DNA of 10,861 bases, taken from Gracilaria caudata (lineage: Eukaryota > Rhodophyta > Florideophyceae > Gracilariales > Gracilariaceae). The position numbers and the translations under genes are program-made. Below are positions 1 through 7,407 of the stretch, piece after piece. Every line of letters starts with the position of its first letter. Position 1 is the first letter of the stretch. The notes under the pieces were generated by a model. That model was not told the DNA's origin. It was given only the letters and a program-made list of their open reading frames with translations, and did not search any database. The stretch spans positions 1 to 10,861 of the forward strand of contig JASCIV010000879.1 of NCBI GenBank assembly GCA_030374735.1, in the 5' to 3' direction.

Positions 1-91
1 CACTCCGGTCTTACACCCGGCTCGTTCGTGTCACAGGAGGGCTCTGTTCAGAGAAGCTATCGCTCGCGAGAGCAAGGCTCGAACACCTTGA

Positions 92-1438
92 AAGGTCATT
101 CCCCGATCGGGGTTTGCACCACACCATGCACTCAGATCGGTCTCTCTTCATGGAGAAGCAGGAAGCGTCGACGCAGCACATGTTGCCCAAGACATATCAG
201 ACCTTCGCCAAAAGCTCAAGGATTACGACTTGGAGTGCATTTTCAACGTCGACGAAACAGGACTTTTCTTCCGACTCCTGCCGAAACGAACGTACATCAC
301 GCAGAACGAGGATCGTAAATCCGTGCGAGGGACAAAGGCCATGAAAGCAAAAGATCGGGTTACAGCTTACGTGTGCACAAATGCGGACGGTTCGTTTAAG
401 TTACCAATGGCTATCATCGGAAAGTCTGCTAAGCCCCGTTGCTTCCGTCTTCGTGCACCACCCGTACCATACCTGAGCCAAAAGAACGCTTGGTCTGACA
501 CCGTTACGTTTCGGAAATGGTTCCTGGAGATTTTTTTGCCGGAGGTTAGGAAGTTTACTTCGAAACCATGTGTTCTCTTGATGGACAATTGTGGTCCTCA
601 CGGAACAGATCTTTCTGATTGTAGAGAGCAAATTGTTCTAATCACACTGCCTCCCAACTGCACATCTCTCCACCAGCCTATGGACATGGGAATTATTGCC
701 GCTTGGAAACGCGGCTACAGAAGCCTTTTATTGCGAGAGATTCTGGCTGATGTCGAAAACAGACAGGCACGCAGGGAGGAGAACAGTTGTTTAAAGGCAG
801 GTATGAAGGGCCTGAAAGAGGGCTACGATGCGCACATGCTGGATGTAGCGGACATGGTTCACAGAAGCTGGAAGGAAGTATCAAAGATGACGATAGGTAG
901 ATGTTGGCGCAAGGCTAGTATACTACCGGCTGTTTATGATGCCGATATCAATGCGATTGATGGGCGCATGCGACAAGATCGAAACGACCAGAACGTTTCT
1001 GCGATGATTGATATGCTACAAAAGCTCTCACTGAGTGTAGAAGATCAGGATCCTTTTTATGATCAACTTGGGGAGCACGTAAATGCGCAAGATGTGATGC
1101 GATGGCTAGAGATTGAGAATGATCTCGAGGTACAGGAGGCAATGGCGCAGAATGAGTTGGAGAGTCTATTTAACACAAGTATGAGTATTGGTGCGGAAAG
1201 CGAGTGCGAGAGTGATTGTGGTGGTGATGGTATTGAGGCAGATGGGAAGCCGCAACTGCCATCGGAAACGGAGCTTAAAGCACTATTTGCACCTCTTGAG
1301 TCAATTTGCTCTCAGCGAACTGACTTGGATGCCTACCACTTCATACGGATGGCAAAGAGTTCGTTGTTGACTGCTAAGCGCAGCGAACGCACAGGGAGGT
1401 CGCGTCAGCTATTAATATCGGAGATGTTCAAGGCTTAA
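92..1438 (+). CDS. pogo/Tigger-like DDE transposase, 5'-partial, one frameshift
   Basis: This would cut and paste its own element in the nucleus. The catalytic core starts at an NVDETG motif. Its three catalytic acids are Asp at codons 251-253, 584-586 (in LLMDNCGPHG) and 683-685 (in HQPMDMG), with 32 residues between the last two. The residues before the first Asp (LHGEAGSVD, then a DLRQKLKDYDLE segment) are typical of Tigger/jerky proteins just upstream of the core. The C-terminal part has the family's WKEVSKMTIGRCWRKA segment. The frame is open from 92 after a TGA at 89-91, but no ATG precedes the core. N-terminal DNA-binding-domain similarity (GGLCSEKLSLARARLE) lies in a different frame at about 3-105. 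A frameshift near 100-112 therefore separates the two halves, and the true start is left of the window. The frame closes at TAA 1436-1438. Probably inactive as written. Confidence 0.85.
   Translation, partial: KVIPRSGFAPHHALRSVSLHGEAGSVDAAHVAQDISDLRQKLKDYDLECIFNVDETGLFFRLLPKRTYITQNEDRKSVRGTKAMKAKDRVTAYVCTNADGSFKLPMAIIGKSAKPRCFRLRAPPVPYLSQKNAWSDTVTFRKWFLEIFLPEVRKFTSKPCVLLMDNCGPHGTDLSDCREQIVLITLPPNCTSLHQPMDMGIIAAWKRGYRSLLLREILADVENRQARREENSCLKAGMKGLKEGYDAHMLDVADMVHRSWKEVSKMTIGRCWRKASILPAVYDADINAIDGRMRQDRNDQNVSAMIDMLQKLSLSVEDQDPFYDQLGEHVNAQDVMRWLEIENDLEVQEAMAQNELESLFNTSMSIGAESECESDCGGDGIEADGKPQLPSETELKALFAPLESICSQRTDLDAYHFIRMAKSSLLTAKRSERTGRSRQLLISEMFKA
101..112. repeat. 12-bp perfect palindrome at the transposase frame break
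   Basis: CCCCGATCGGGG is self-complementary. It sits where transposase similarity passes from the third to the second forward frame, so it may be the site of the indel or of a sequencing artefact at a G/C run. Confidence 0.6.
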
Positions 1439-1470
1439 CCTCTTTGTTCAGTATATATTGCCTGGTCCTA

Positions 1471-1512
1471 AATAGTGCCACCCCTTTTTCAGTGGCACGG
1501 GGTGGCACTATT
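1471..1512. repeat. Subterminal inverted repeat of the pogo/Tigger element
   Basis: AATAGTGCCACCCC (1471-1484) and its exact reverse complement GGGGTGGCACTATT (1499-1512) are separated by 14 nt. The pair lies between the transposase stop and the presumed right terminus. It could be a transposase-binding subterminal repeat or a hairpin. The 14-bp arms are seen directly; the function is inferred. Confidence 0.75.
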
Positions 1513-1529
1513 GAGTAGACCCCACTGTA
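1491..1529 (-). other. Candidate right terminal repeat plus TA target site
   Basis: The plus strand reads into GAGTAGACCCCACTG and ends at 1527, followed by TA at 1528-1529. Inverted, this gives a CAGTGGGG start, the usual form of pogo/Tigger ends. The POLA2-like gene ends only 45 bp further right, so the element inserted just beyond its 3' end. The left terminus is not available for confirmation. Confidence 0.5.
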
Positions 1530-1572
1530 CGTGTGGGCAAGCAAAGCTTAAATTCCTACAAGCGGGTAACTC

Positions 1573-3678
1573 TCATCTCGATCTTGTGCTCGTTGGCTTG
1601 AGTTGCCCTTCGCTGTCGCAATTGTGCAGTGGAAGTGCTATTTCTGCATATTTGCCACCATCTCAATCTCGACTCGCTAGTCCACGATTCACAGCAATCG
1701 CAACCCAATCGACACTCTTCGCAAACGCTTTCCATTTGGACGGCACAATCAACCTGTCAATCTTATTACCAGTGCCCACATCCATGACACCCAATCGATC
1801 TAGAAAGCTCATGTCCGGTGGCACTGAGCTGCATCGGGGGAATGTTCGGTAGAAAGAGCGTTGCCTCAACATGTGAGACACGACGAACCCGAAAAGATCT
1901 TGCTTGTTCTTACAGACGTTTCCAACAGCGTTGGTAACGACGACGAGCCCACAACGAAGCATGCTGCCCGTCTTTGACACTCAATCGCAGCACAATTGGG
2001 TTTGAAAAAAGGTCAAGGTTCGGATCTTCTTGTTCAAAAGACCAACGGAAAGCAGGTTGGTGACACGCAAAGTCATGGTGAATGTGCTCAAGTGCAAGAA
2101 CTAGAAAAAACTGTGGAGCCCGTTCCGTTCTCCCCCTCCATTTTTCTCAATAGATGCTTGCATCCAAGCTCTAATTCGAGTTCCAAACCCTTCATTGTAT
2201 GGCATGGGGGTCCACGAGGTTACGAATTTATGAGACTCGACCACAAATGGTCCTGTGAGAATGACAACATCGGGCCTGTCTCGCTCTGTGATTTCAAAAA
2301 GATCCGTGAGAGGTTCGTACTTTAGATTTGGCGGACGGGTAAAAGGCCCTGACGCGATACTAAGAATTGCGTATGGTTGAGTGTGATGGGCAGCAGGACT
2401 AGGTTGAATTTCGTTCTCGTCTTCCATTTCACATCATTCTCATCGATGAAAACGGCATCTTGTCGGAAATATTGCATTGCGTTGCTGTACATGGCATGAA
2501 CTTCAAAATCAAACAATCTGCCATTGGTATTAACGTCCTCAACAACGACAAACATGTCTGGGTTTATGAAGAACGGGTACTTACTTTCGACGAGCCTATT
2601 AAGATAAAGCTTGATTCGATATCCATCCTCTTTGTCTAGAACCATAGACTGCGTATTAATTGGTGCCTTGGATGAAGCATCAGTCTCCTCCAGTTGAGTT
2701 CGGATACGGCCAGCTATGAGAACAATCGCAGGACTTCCTTCCAGCAGACTGGCAGAGGATAAAGGCGGCATTTCATCAGCACGCAACAGCTTCACTCGCG
2801 TCAAGACTCGTTCAATGACAGTTTGCATGTGACTGCGCACGTAATTTACGCGTTGCGGTACAGCGTTTTTCATGTACTTGGCGTGCGAGAGATCTTGTGC
2901 GGTGAGCGACAGCACGTAAACAGGAGCGCGGAGATGGGCGGGCATTGGAAGGTGGGGGGTGGCTTCCAAGTTGTCAAGTGAGCTCTCGATACGACCCGAA
3001 ACCGCTGCGTTTGGCATATTGGTCACCTTGTTGATCGTGTTTCGGGAGTGGGCGGAGATCAGGATCACTCATGGTTGAAAGCCGGTGAATTGCGTTACAC
3101 TAAACGTGTGCAGGAATGGCCTCATGATTGAGCAGCCTGCTGCGCCTCGGCTCGTTAACATGATCATCAGAAGCTTGGCTCAGATTATGAGCAACCAGAG
3201 GCTGCGCCTTGTGCTTCACAAGGACCTTCTCCTTGATATCGTCTTTGACGTATTTGAAGAAGTCATCGAAAGCGTCACGCGTAGGGAAGGGTCTCGGCGA
3301 GTGCAAAAGCGTGTCCGCCCGGGGATATGAGGCCGACTTGGCGGCGGACTTGGAAGCATATTTGGAGGCCGAGGCCTGCAGCGCCTTTTGGCGATGAGGA
3401 AATGCCCGAAACTCGCTCTCGGAGGGCAGCGCGGCTGACTTGGAGCTGGTGAGCGCCCACGCCTCCCACTTGCAGTCAAGCTTGTCGACGGTGATGGCGA
3501 CCTCTCTGCAGACAGAGAGAGCGCGCGGCAGCGCGGCGCCACCAAGCGCGTGAGCGTCACCATGAGTGCGACGGTGAACAAGGTCTGTGCTGCGCCGCGC
3601 GGCGTCTGCACTTCGGGCTTTGCGAAAGGAGCAGAGAAAAACACACGAAGCGGCAGGCGCGGCGGCGTGGAAGAGCAT
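1573..3678 (-). pseudogene. POLA2: DNA polymerase alpha subunit B (POLA2/Pol12) homologue, multiply frameshifted
   Basis: The B subunit is the regulatory partner of the polymerase alpha-primase complex in nuclear replication. Similarity follows the family order. The N-terminal helical domain carries ITVDKLDCKWEAWAL (about residues 62-76 from ATG 3678). An OB-fold part follows (AIVLIAGRI, then MFVVVEDVNTNGRLFDFEV). The inactive phosphoesterase domain has IASGPFTRPPNLKYEPLTD, then DRPDVVILTGPFV, then LEHIHHDFACHQPAF. The C-terminal block is MLRQRSFYRTFP, then DRLIVPSKWKAFAK, then VNRG. About 700 codons fits the family length of 600-700. These blocks need five successive segments: about 3678-3110, 3065-2435, 2425-2130, 2119-1965 and 1960-1573. 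The last is interrupted by an in-frame TGA at 1663-1665, with DGGKYAEIALPL continuing after it. A tandem AACGG duplication accounts for one shift. The start is uncertain; ATG 3678 is the in-frame candidate. Family call is strong. Decay rather than sequencing error is inferred. Confidence 0.85.
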
Positions 3679-3679
3679 T

Positions 3680-4143
3680 TTGGGGGGAAAGATGTGGCGC
3701 CACCGCCAGCGTTTCAAATCACGCGCACGCGGTGCACGGGGATTTAAGCGTGCGCAGCCAGCGCAGCGAAGGCGCTCCGAAAAGGGCCGCGCGCGCGTCT
3801 CCACGCGCGTTCGCGAGCTCACGCAGCTCGAGATCGCTGCGCGCAAGCAAGCCGCGAAGCGCGCCAATGACACGAGCACACGTGCACAGCGAGCGCCAGA
3901 CGCGCCATGTTCCAACAGCCATCACGTGCACGGCGTGTGGGGCGCTCGTGTGCGACGCGCATCGAAGTATCTCACACGTGCCGCGCCGTGCCGCGCCGTC
4001 CTGCGCGTGCGCTTTTTTGTGGGCTTCCCCCAGCGCTACTCCACGCCCTCCCCGCCAGTACCGACGGCGCTGCTCAACGCCCCCTCCCCATTCCTTCCCC
4101 GCCGCCCCCAGCTTCTTCACCTTTGACGCTCCGCTTGCGCGCC
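3680..4143. promoter_or_regulatory. CpG-rich divergent spacer with CACGTG cluster
   Basis: No convincing gene is seen here. The stretch is very rich in CG dinucleotides, which keeps most frames open by composition alone, so the long ORFs crossing it are probably spurious. It separates the minus-strand POLA2-like start from the plus-strand ORF at 4144. Three CACGTG boxes (G-box/E-box core) lie at 3879-3884, 3923-3928 and 3975-3980. A 10-bp repeat CGTGCCGCGC occurs twice in tandem at 3977-3996. A C-rich tract runs over about 4028-4120 just before the 4144 ATG. A bidirectional promoter is plausible from layout and composition but not shown. Confidence 0.35.
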
Positions 4144-4431
4144 ATGAAGTCGCAGCCGCTCCCCGTCGACGAAAACGTCGCCGTCGCGCTTCCGGCCGCT
4201 ATCGCCGTCATGAAGTCGCTCATGTTCCCGCCGCCGCAGCCACTGTGCGACAAGTACGTAATGCGCGCGTGGGAGGCCGACTTCTGCCTTCATGCCCACA
4301 CAGTGGTCCTGGCCAATTCGATTGCCAATCAGGCCCTGCAACTCTCCACCGCTCCCACGCTGGCCTCCGAAGCGCTGCTTCCTTCGCTCACCACCAGCTC
4401 CATTTTTTTGCAATCGATGCGCTCCGTCTAG
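4144..4431 (+). CDS. Hypothetical protein, 95 residues
   Basis: I do not recognise this protein. The ATG at 4144 sits in a CGCGCCATGAAG context directly after the C-rich tract, and the frame closes at TAG 4429-4431. An upstream in-frame ATG at 3907 lies in the CpG-rich spacer, where the frame has the skewed Arg/Pro composition of a chance ORF, so I prefer 4144. The product has mixed composition, with an Ala-rich hydrophobic patch (AVALPAAIAVMKSLMF, about residues 12-27), then LCDKYVMRAWEADFCLHAH, then an Ala/Leu/Ser-rich tail. No domain, signal peptide or clear membrane span is evident. It could be a first exon or a truncated remnant, since the PurF remnant starts within 35 bp of its stop. 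Confidence 0.35.
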   Translation: MKSQPLPVDENVAVALPAAIAVMKSLMFPPPQPLCDKYVMRAWEADFCLHAHTVVLANSIANQALQLSTAPTLASEALLPSLTTSSIFLQSMRSV

Positions 4432-4460
4432 CACAAAATTAAGTGGTGCAGTTTTGAGCC

Positions 4461-4959
4461 AGTCTATTCGGAAGACACTACGTTCAGACCCGTCAGCAAA
4501 CTATGATACAGGTATTACTGTCCCAAAGCTGCTGGGCTCAAACCAGCACCGGTTAAGGCCCTTAGCAGAGGGAAGAGTTTGATACTCATAGATGATTCGA
4601 TCGTGCGCGGAATAACGTCGAAGAAAATCTTTCACATATTACGAGAAGCCAGTGCTAAGGAAATGCACATTCCGAATGCCTGTCCGCCGATTACGGGTGG
4701 ATGTTATTTTGGTGTTGACACTCCTGATAGGGAGAAATTGCTTTTGTATCGCATGTCCGACGAAGAAGCCTGCGAATATATTGGAGCGGATTTGCTGGCA
4801 TTCCACCCCGTGCATTCCATGCACGAATCCCTAGGTGATGTAGCGCCTACCTTCTACGATGCTTTTTTTTCGGGTGAGTATCCGGTCTTACCGCTTCTGC
4901 TCGATACGCAAGTCGCACAAAGGTTCTACACCTTTCTGAAATTGAGTTTTTATCATTAA
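4461..4959 (+). pseudogene. purF: Amidophosphoribosyltransferase (PurF/PPAT) C-terminal remnant
   Basis: The intact enzyme makes phosphoribosylamine from PRPP and glutamine, the first step of purine synthesis. Only the C-terminal third is present. The PRPP-binding signature SLILIDDSIVRGITS is at about 4576-4620. It is followed by HILREASAKEMHIPNACPP, YFGVDTPDREKL and EEACEYIGADLLAF, then an end at TAA 4957-4959. Upstream similarity continues in-frame from about 4523 (LKPAPVKALSRGK). It then jumps to another frame at about 4464-4505 (GRHYVQTRQQTM, resembling the family's GRTFIxPTQ segment), so one frameshift lies near 4505-4523. Beyond that, all frames close and no glutaminase domain (N-terminal catalytic Cys) is found. 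In the C-terminal CxACF(T/S)GxYP motif, both iron-sulfur cysteine positions are replaced: Tyr at 4855-4857 and Phe at 4864-4866. Family call is strong; loss of function is inferred. Confidence 0.88.
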
Positions 4960-5288
4960 TGCTTGGGATATGGTGTGCAGCACACAGATAACCAGTTCAT
5001 AACTCTCAACGCCTGGCTCCGTCCTTACACCATACGTCTTCTACATTGGTTAGCGCTTGCGTTTCTGGGCTATGTTTACCAAGGAGTATTTGACCGCTAA
5101 GGTATACCTCTACTACTCGAGGAGCATTCTGCTAGTTGGATGAGTCGAACCTTCGTTGAAATCGGTCGTACTTCCTCTCTCTCTAGTTCACGTGGGGTGG
5201 TTCGAATGAAGGCAGATGTCGCACTTTCTCGAACTGTTGCTCCAAAAGAGGGTTGCAACGCTTGTAGTGGAGTGTGCTACATAGGGTG
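4960..5288. other. Spacer without recognisable gene
   Basis: This lies between the ends of two convergent genes, the plus-strand PurF remnant and the minus-strand RING gene. All frames are closed at short intervals. A small inverted repeat, GTGTGC-A-GCACAC, lies at 4973-4985, just 14 bp after the PurF stop. There is no RNA gene signature. Confidence 0.6.
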
Positions 5289-6482
5289 CTAGCTTGGCAA
5301 AACGGAGTTGGAGGATGTCGTGGCACCTGCGGCTGAAAAGGAACTATCGTCCCCACCCTCGGCATCTGCATTCGATTTTTCCCGACTTGGGTCAACTATC
5401 CGTAGAAGCTTTCCTATAGGACTTCGACAGACAAGACATTTCTGTTGTGCGTCTACCTCTAGAGTGAGCGTTCTTGCACAGTCATCACACAAACAGAGAT
5501 GTTTACTTGGTTGCACTGCAGTTGTACTTTGTTCTGTGAGACATAAAACGCACTCGGCTACGGAATCGCCTTCGGCGTCGGCCTGATAAGTCTGGTTGGT
5601 ATTGTACGGAGCTCGAATGCCGCACATGTCCTCTTTTGAGAAGAGGTTTGTGCAGATGTACACTTTCTGCTCGATAACACGAATATTCGGGTGTCCATCT
5701 GCGGACAGAATTTCTGCCAATGTTATGTGTGACATCACCGTAGACATACAGTGAGGGGGCTCATCAAATTGGTGTGATGCATCACGCGTTATCACCAGAG
5801 GGTAGATGTCTTCATGGGCGATCTTGAGATCAGTCTATTTGTGTTGACGCATATCGAGGTCATCCTCCGCGAGTTGACGATATTCTTGACTGTCTCTTTT
5901 TGCCAACGATGACCTTCCTGGAAGACATGCGCGAGGAGTGTATGTTACATTTGTTACAACTGAGCCTTCTCCTATCCTTGTTTGATCAAGTTGCTCGTGG
6001 GCATTAAGATACACACTAATACTGCCCGGTACAGAAGCCCTAAATTCAAACTCAACGAGATAAACGTACGAGTTCAACGAGCAAGGAAACAGGCAGAATT
6101 TTTCCCTTGGAACGATGAAGACGTTCCGAACTCTGCGGCCCGATTTGACAGGCCGGTGCTATTAGATGGAGCTCAGGAACAGAGCATTGGGACGGAAACT
6201 TGCAAACGGAAGATTTTCGGGAGCTTCGTGGGCGTGGACCTAACGCAGGTCTTGGGGGCCGGAGCGGGACATTTGGAGGATGCTCCTTGCCATCAGATTG
6301 AGCGATTTCCATTTCAATAAGCTGGATATCGTGTTGCAAGAACGAGAAGCAGCAGCAGGCAAGGTGGCACCTAGTGGCGAACAAACGGAAGGGGTGTTTT
6401 TCCTATCGGTGGCCTCCCAAATGATATCCATGGGTTGGTCAGGTGGGATCTGCGGCTCTATGCGTGATAGGTAGGAAGCCAT
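5289..6482 (-). pseudogene. MGRN1/LUL (LOG2)-type RING finger E3 ligase homologue with in-frame stops
   Basis: Proteins of this family are ubiquitin ligases with a conserved DAR2 region followed by a C-terminal RING. Read from ATG 6482 (an in-frame TAA lies 30 bp upstream), one frame gives MASYLSR, similar to the MGxxxSR start of the family. It continues with LRNVFIVPREKF-type sequence, YLVEFEFRASVPGSISVYL, YTPRACLP, EDIYPLVIT, MSHITLAEI and VRVIEQKVYIC-like sequence. The RING follows: CVLC at its start, HLCLCDDC in the middle and CLVC at its end, then IGKLLRI. The frame has stops at 6240-6242 (TAG), 6162-6164 (TAA), 6159-6161 (TAG) and 5835-5837 (TAG). The first three fall inside a possible 114-nt intron. 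The last lies in a poorly conserved loop. The third RING cysteine is Ser (codon 5505-5507). About 397 codons fits the family. No frameshift is seen, unlike its neighbours. Could be a pseudogene or a weakly spliced gene. Confidence 0.82.
6131..6244 (-). other. Candidate intron in the MGRN1-like gene
   Basis: On the minus strand this begins GTTAGG and ends GCAGAG, with a CTAAT branch-point-like motif at 6161-6165, about 30 nt before the 3' end. It is 114 nt, a multiple of three. Removing it eliminates three in-frame stops and joins the frame into LLRNVFIVPREKF, which fits the family's TLRxLVNxRKDSL segment. A GCAG acceptor 2 nt earlier would break the frame. Seen: motifs and length. Inferred: splicing. 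Confidence 0.4.
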
Positions 6483-6598
6483 ACCACTGGTACTAAGCTG
6501 CAGTTCGGACCCTTAATGACCAGGGCTCATGACTCGTCGTTCATCGACTCAACACTCAACACACCTTGCTTCACCGTACCCTGGCTTATCGCACTGTC

Positions 6599-6673
6599 GC
6601 TCGTCGCGCTGGAGCTCGTTGCGCTGGAGCTCGTTGCGCTGGAGCTCGTTGAGCTGGAGCTCGTCGAACTGTC
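6599..6673 (+). repeat. 15-bp tandem repeat, five units
   Basis: Units of GCTCGTYGCGCTGGA begin at 6599, 6614, 6629, 6644 and 6659. The second and third are identical, the fourth has one change and the last is degenerate. Since 15 is a multiple of three, any frame through it stays open: one gives a LELVA repeat, another RWSSL. The short ORFs covering it are therefore weak evidence for a gene. Confidence 0.9.
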
Positions 6674-7407
6674 CCTTTTTGCCTCGTCACAACAGGCGTA
6701 TGCCATTACTTAATGTGCTGTTCGGCGACCGCCCCTCCCCACCCCCACCGCGCCAACACCTACCCGTAGCTGCTCACAACCAACTCAAAGAGCTCCTTTC
6801 TCCGCATGCGCCTCCAATCGCTTCCGAAAACCCCTGCCTAGCTTCGCGTGAACAGCTACAGCTGGCATTGTTTCTCAGCACCGTCTTAAGACATCTTTTG
6901 CTGCGTTTGGCTTGACCGCAGTTCATCGGAAACGATCGCTTGCTGTGCTTCTACTTTCGTACAATCATTACCTCCCGGATTCTCAACCGCGCTTCTTACA
7001 CAGACCTCTACATCTGCGCCACCATCACAAGTACCGTGTCGTCGACTACATCAATTCATATTTGTTGAACCTTCTTCATCGTCCATATCCTTCAAACACT
7101 CGCATTCCTGCACGCTTTGTACGGCTACTTCCCCCGCTACCCCACCCGTAGCCGCCTCGTCACTGGAGCTGTCGCGCAGCCGTCGCGAAGACAGTCGCGC
7201 GCGTCGCTGGGAAACAGCGTCGGGGGCGCGCTGGCGGCCACTGCGGTGGCCACTATTTTATTGACTACCACTTAAAATGACCATCATGGTTGAATGGAAT
7301 ATCAGTCCTCGCCCACTGATACCGGTGCCTTATCCGCTTCTGCCGTTACTACAGATGACTCCTTACAACATGCCAACTCACGAACCAACCACTCAACCAC
7401 ACCCTCG
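6674..7407 (+). other. Pyrimidine-rich region upstream of the PP2C remnant, no gene assigned
   Basis: The plus strand is C/T-rich, which suppresses stop codons. One forward frame (positions congruent to 1 mod 3) runs from about 6529 to TAA 7273-7275 with only two stops, TGA at 6913 and 7066. Its last part (LVTGAVAQ, then LGNSVGGALAATAVATILL) resembles a small membrane segment. A Ser/Thr-rich frame (7294 onward) leads directly into the PP2C similarity, so some of this could be the degraded N-terminus of that gene. I cannot match any family, and composition alone could explain the open frames. Confidence 0.3.

Larger units (their letters stand above)
1..1527 (+). mobile_element. pogo/Tigger-type DNA transposon, right-hand part
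   Basis: This is the 3' portion of a Tc1/mariner-superfamily element of the pogo/Tigger group. It holds a DDE transposase reading rightward, followed by about 90 bp of non-coding DNA ending in a candidate terminus. Read from the right end inward on the minus strand, position 1527 begins CAGTGGGGTCTACTC. That is the CAGTG-type start common in pogo/Tigger terminal repeats. It is followed outward by TA (1528-1529), the target dinucleotide of this superfamily. The left end lies outside the window, so the two termini cannot be compared. The family call rests on the transposase. The exact right boundary is inferred from the terminal motif and the TA. Confidence 0.8.

Noticed and set aside
1573..3678. 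Short introns as the explanation for the POLA2 frame changes
   Set aside because: At the 3100/3068 junction the GT...AG pairs I tried had the wrong length to restore the frame. At 2120-2129 a tandem duplication explains the shift better. The in-frame TGA at 1663 has no suitable intron around it.
3661..3700. E2F-like site (TGGCGCCA) near the POLA2 start
   Set aside because: It lacks the TTT flank of the consensus and lies in CG-rich DNA where such strings are common.
3100..3915. Long minus-strand ORF starting at 3915 as a complete separate gene
   Set aside because: Only the part from about 3678 onward matches POLA2. The upstream part is Arg/Ala/Cys-rich from CpG-rich DNA and has no family match. 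I treat it as the POLA2 N-terminus plus chance upstream openness.
3587..4442. Plus-strand ORFs of 174-236 codons across the spacer
   Set aside because: They overlap in several frames at once and consist of Arg/Ala/Pro-rich text. High CG content removes stops, so openness is not evidence here.
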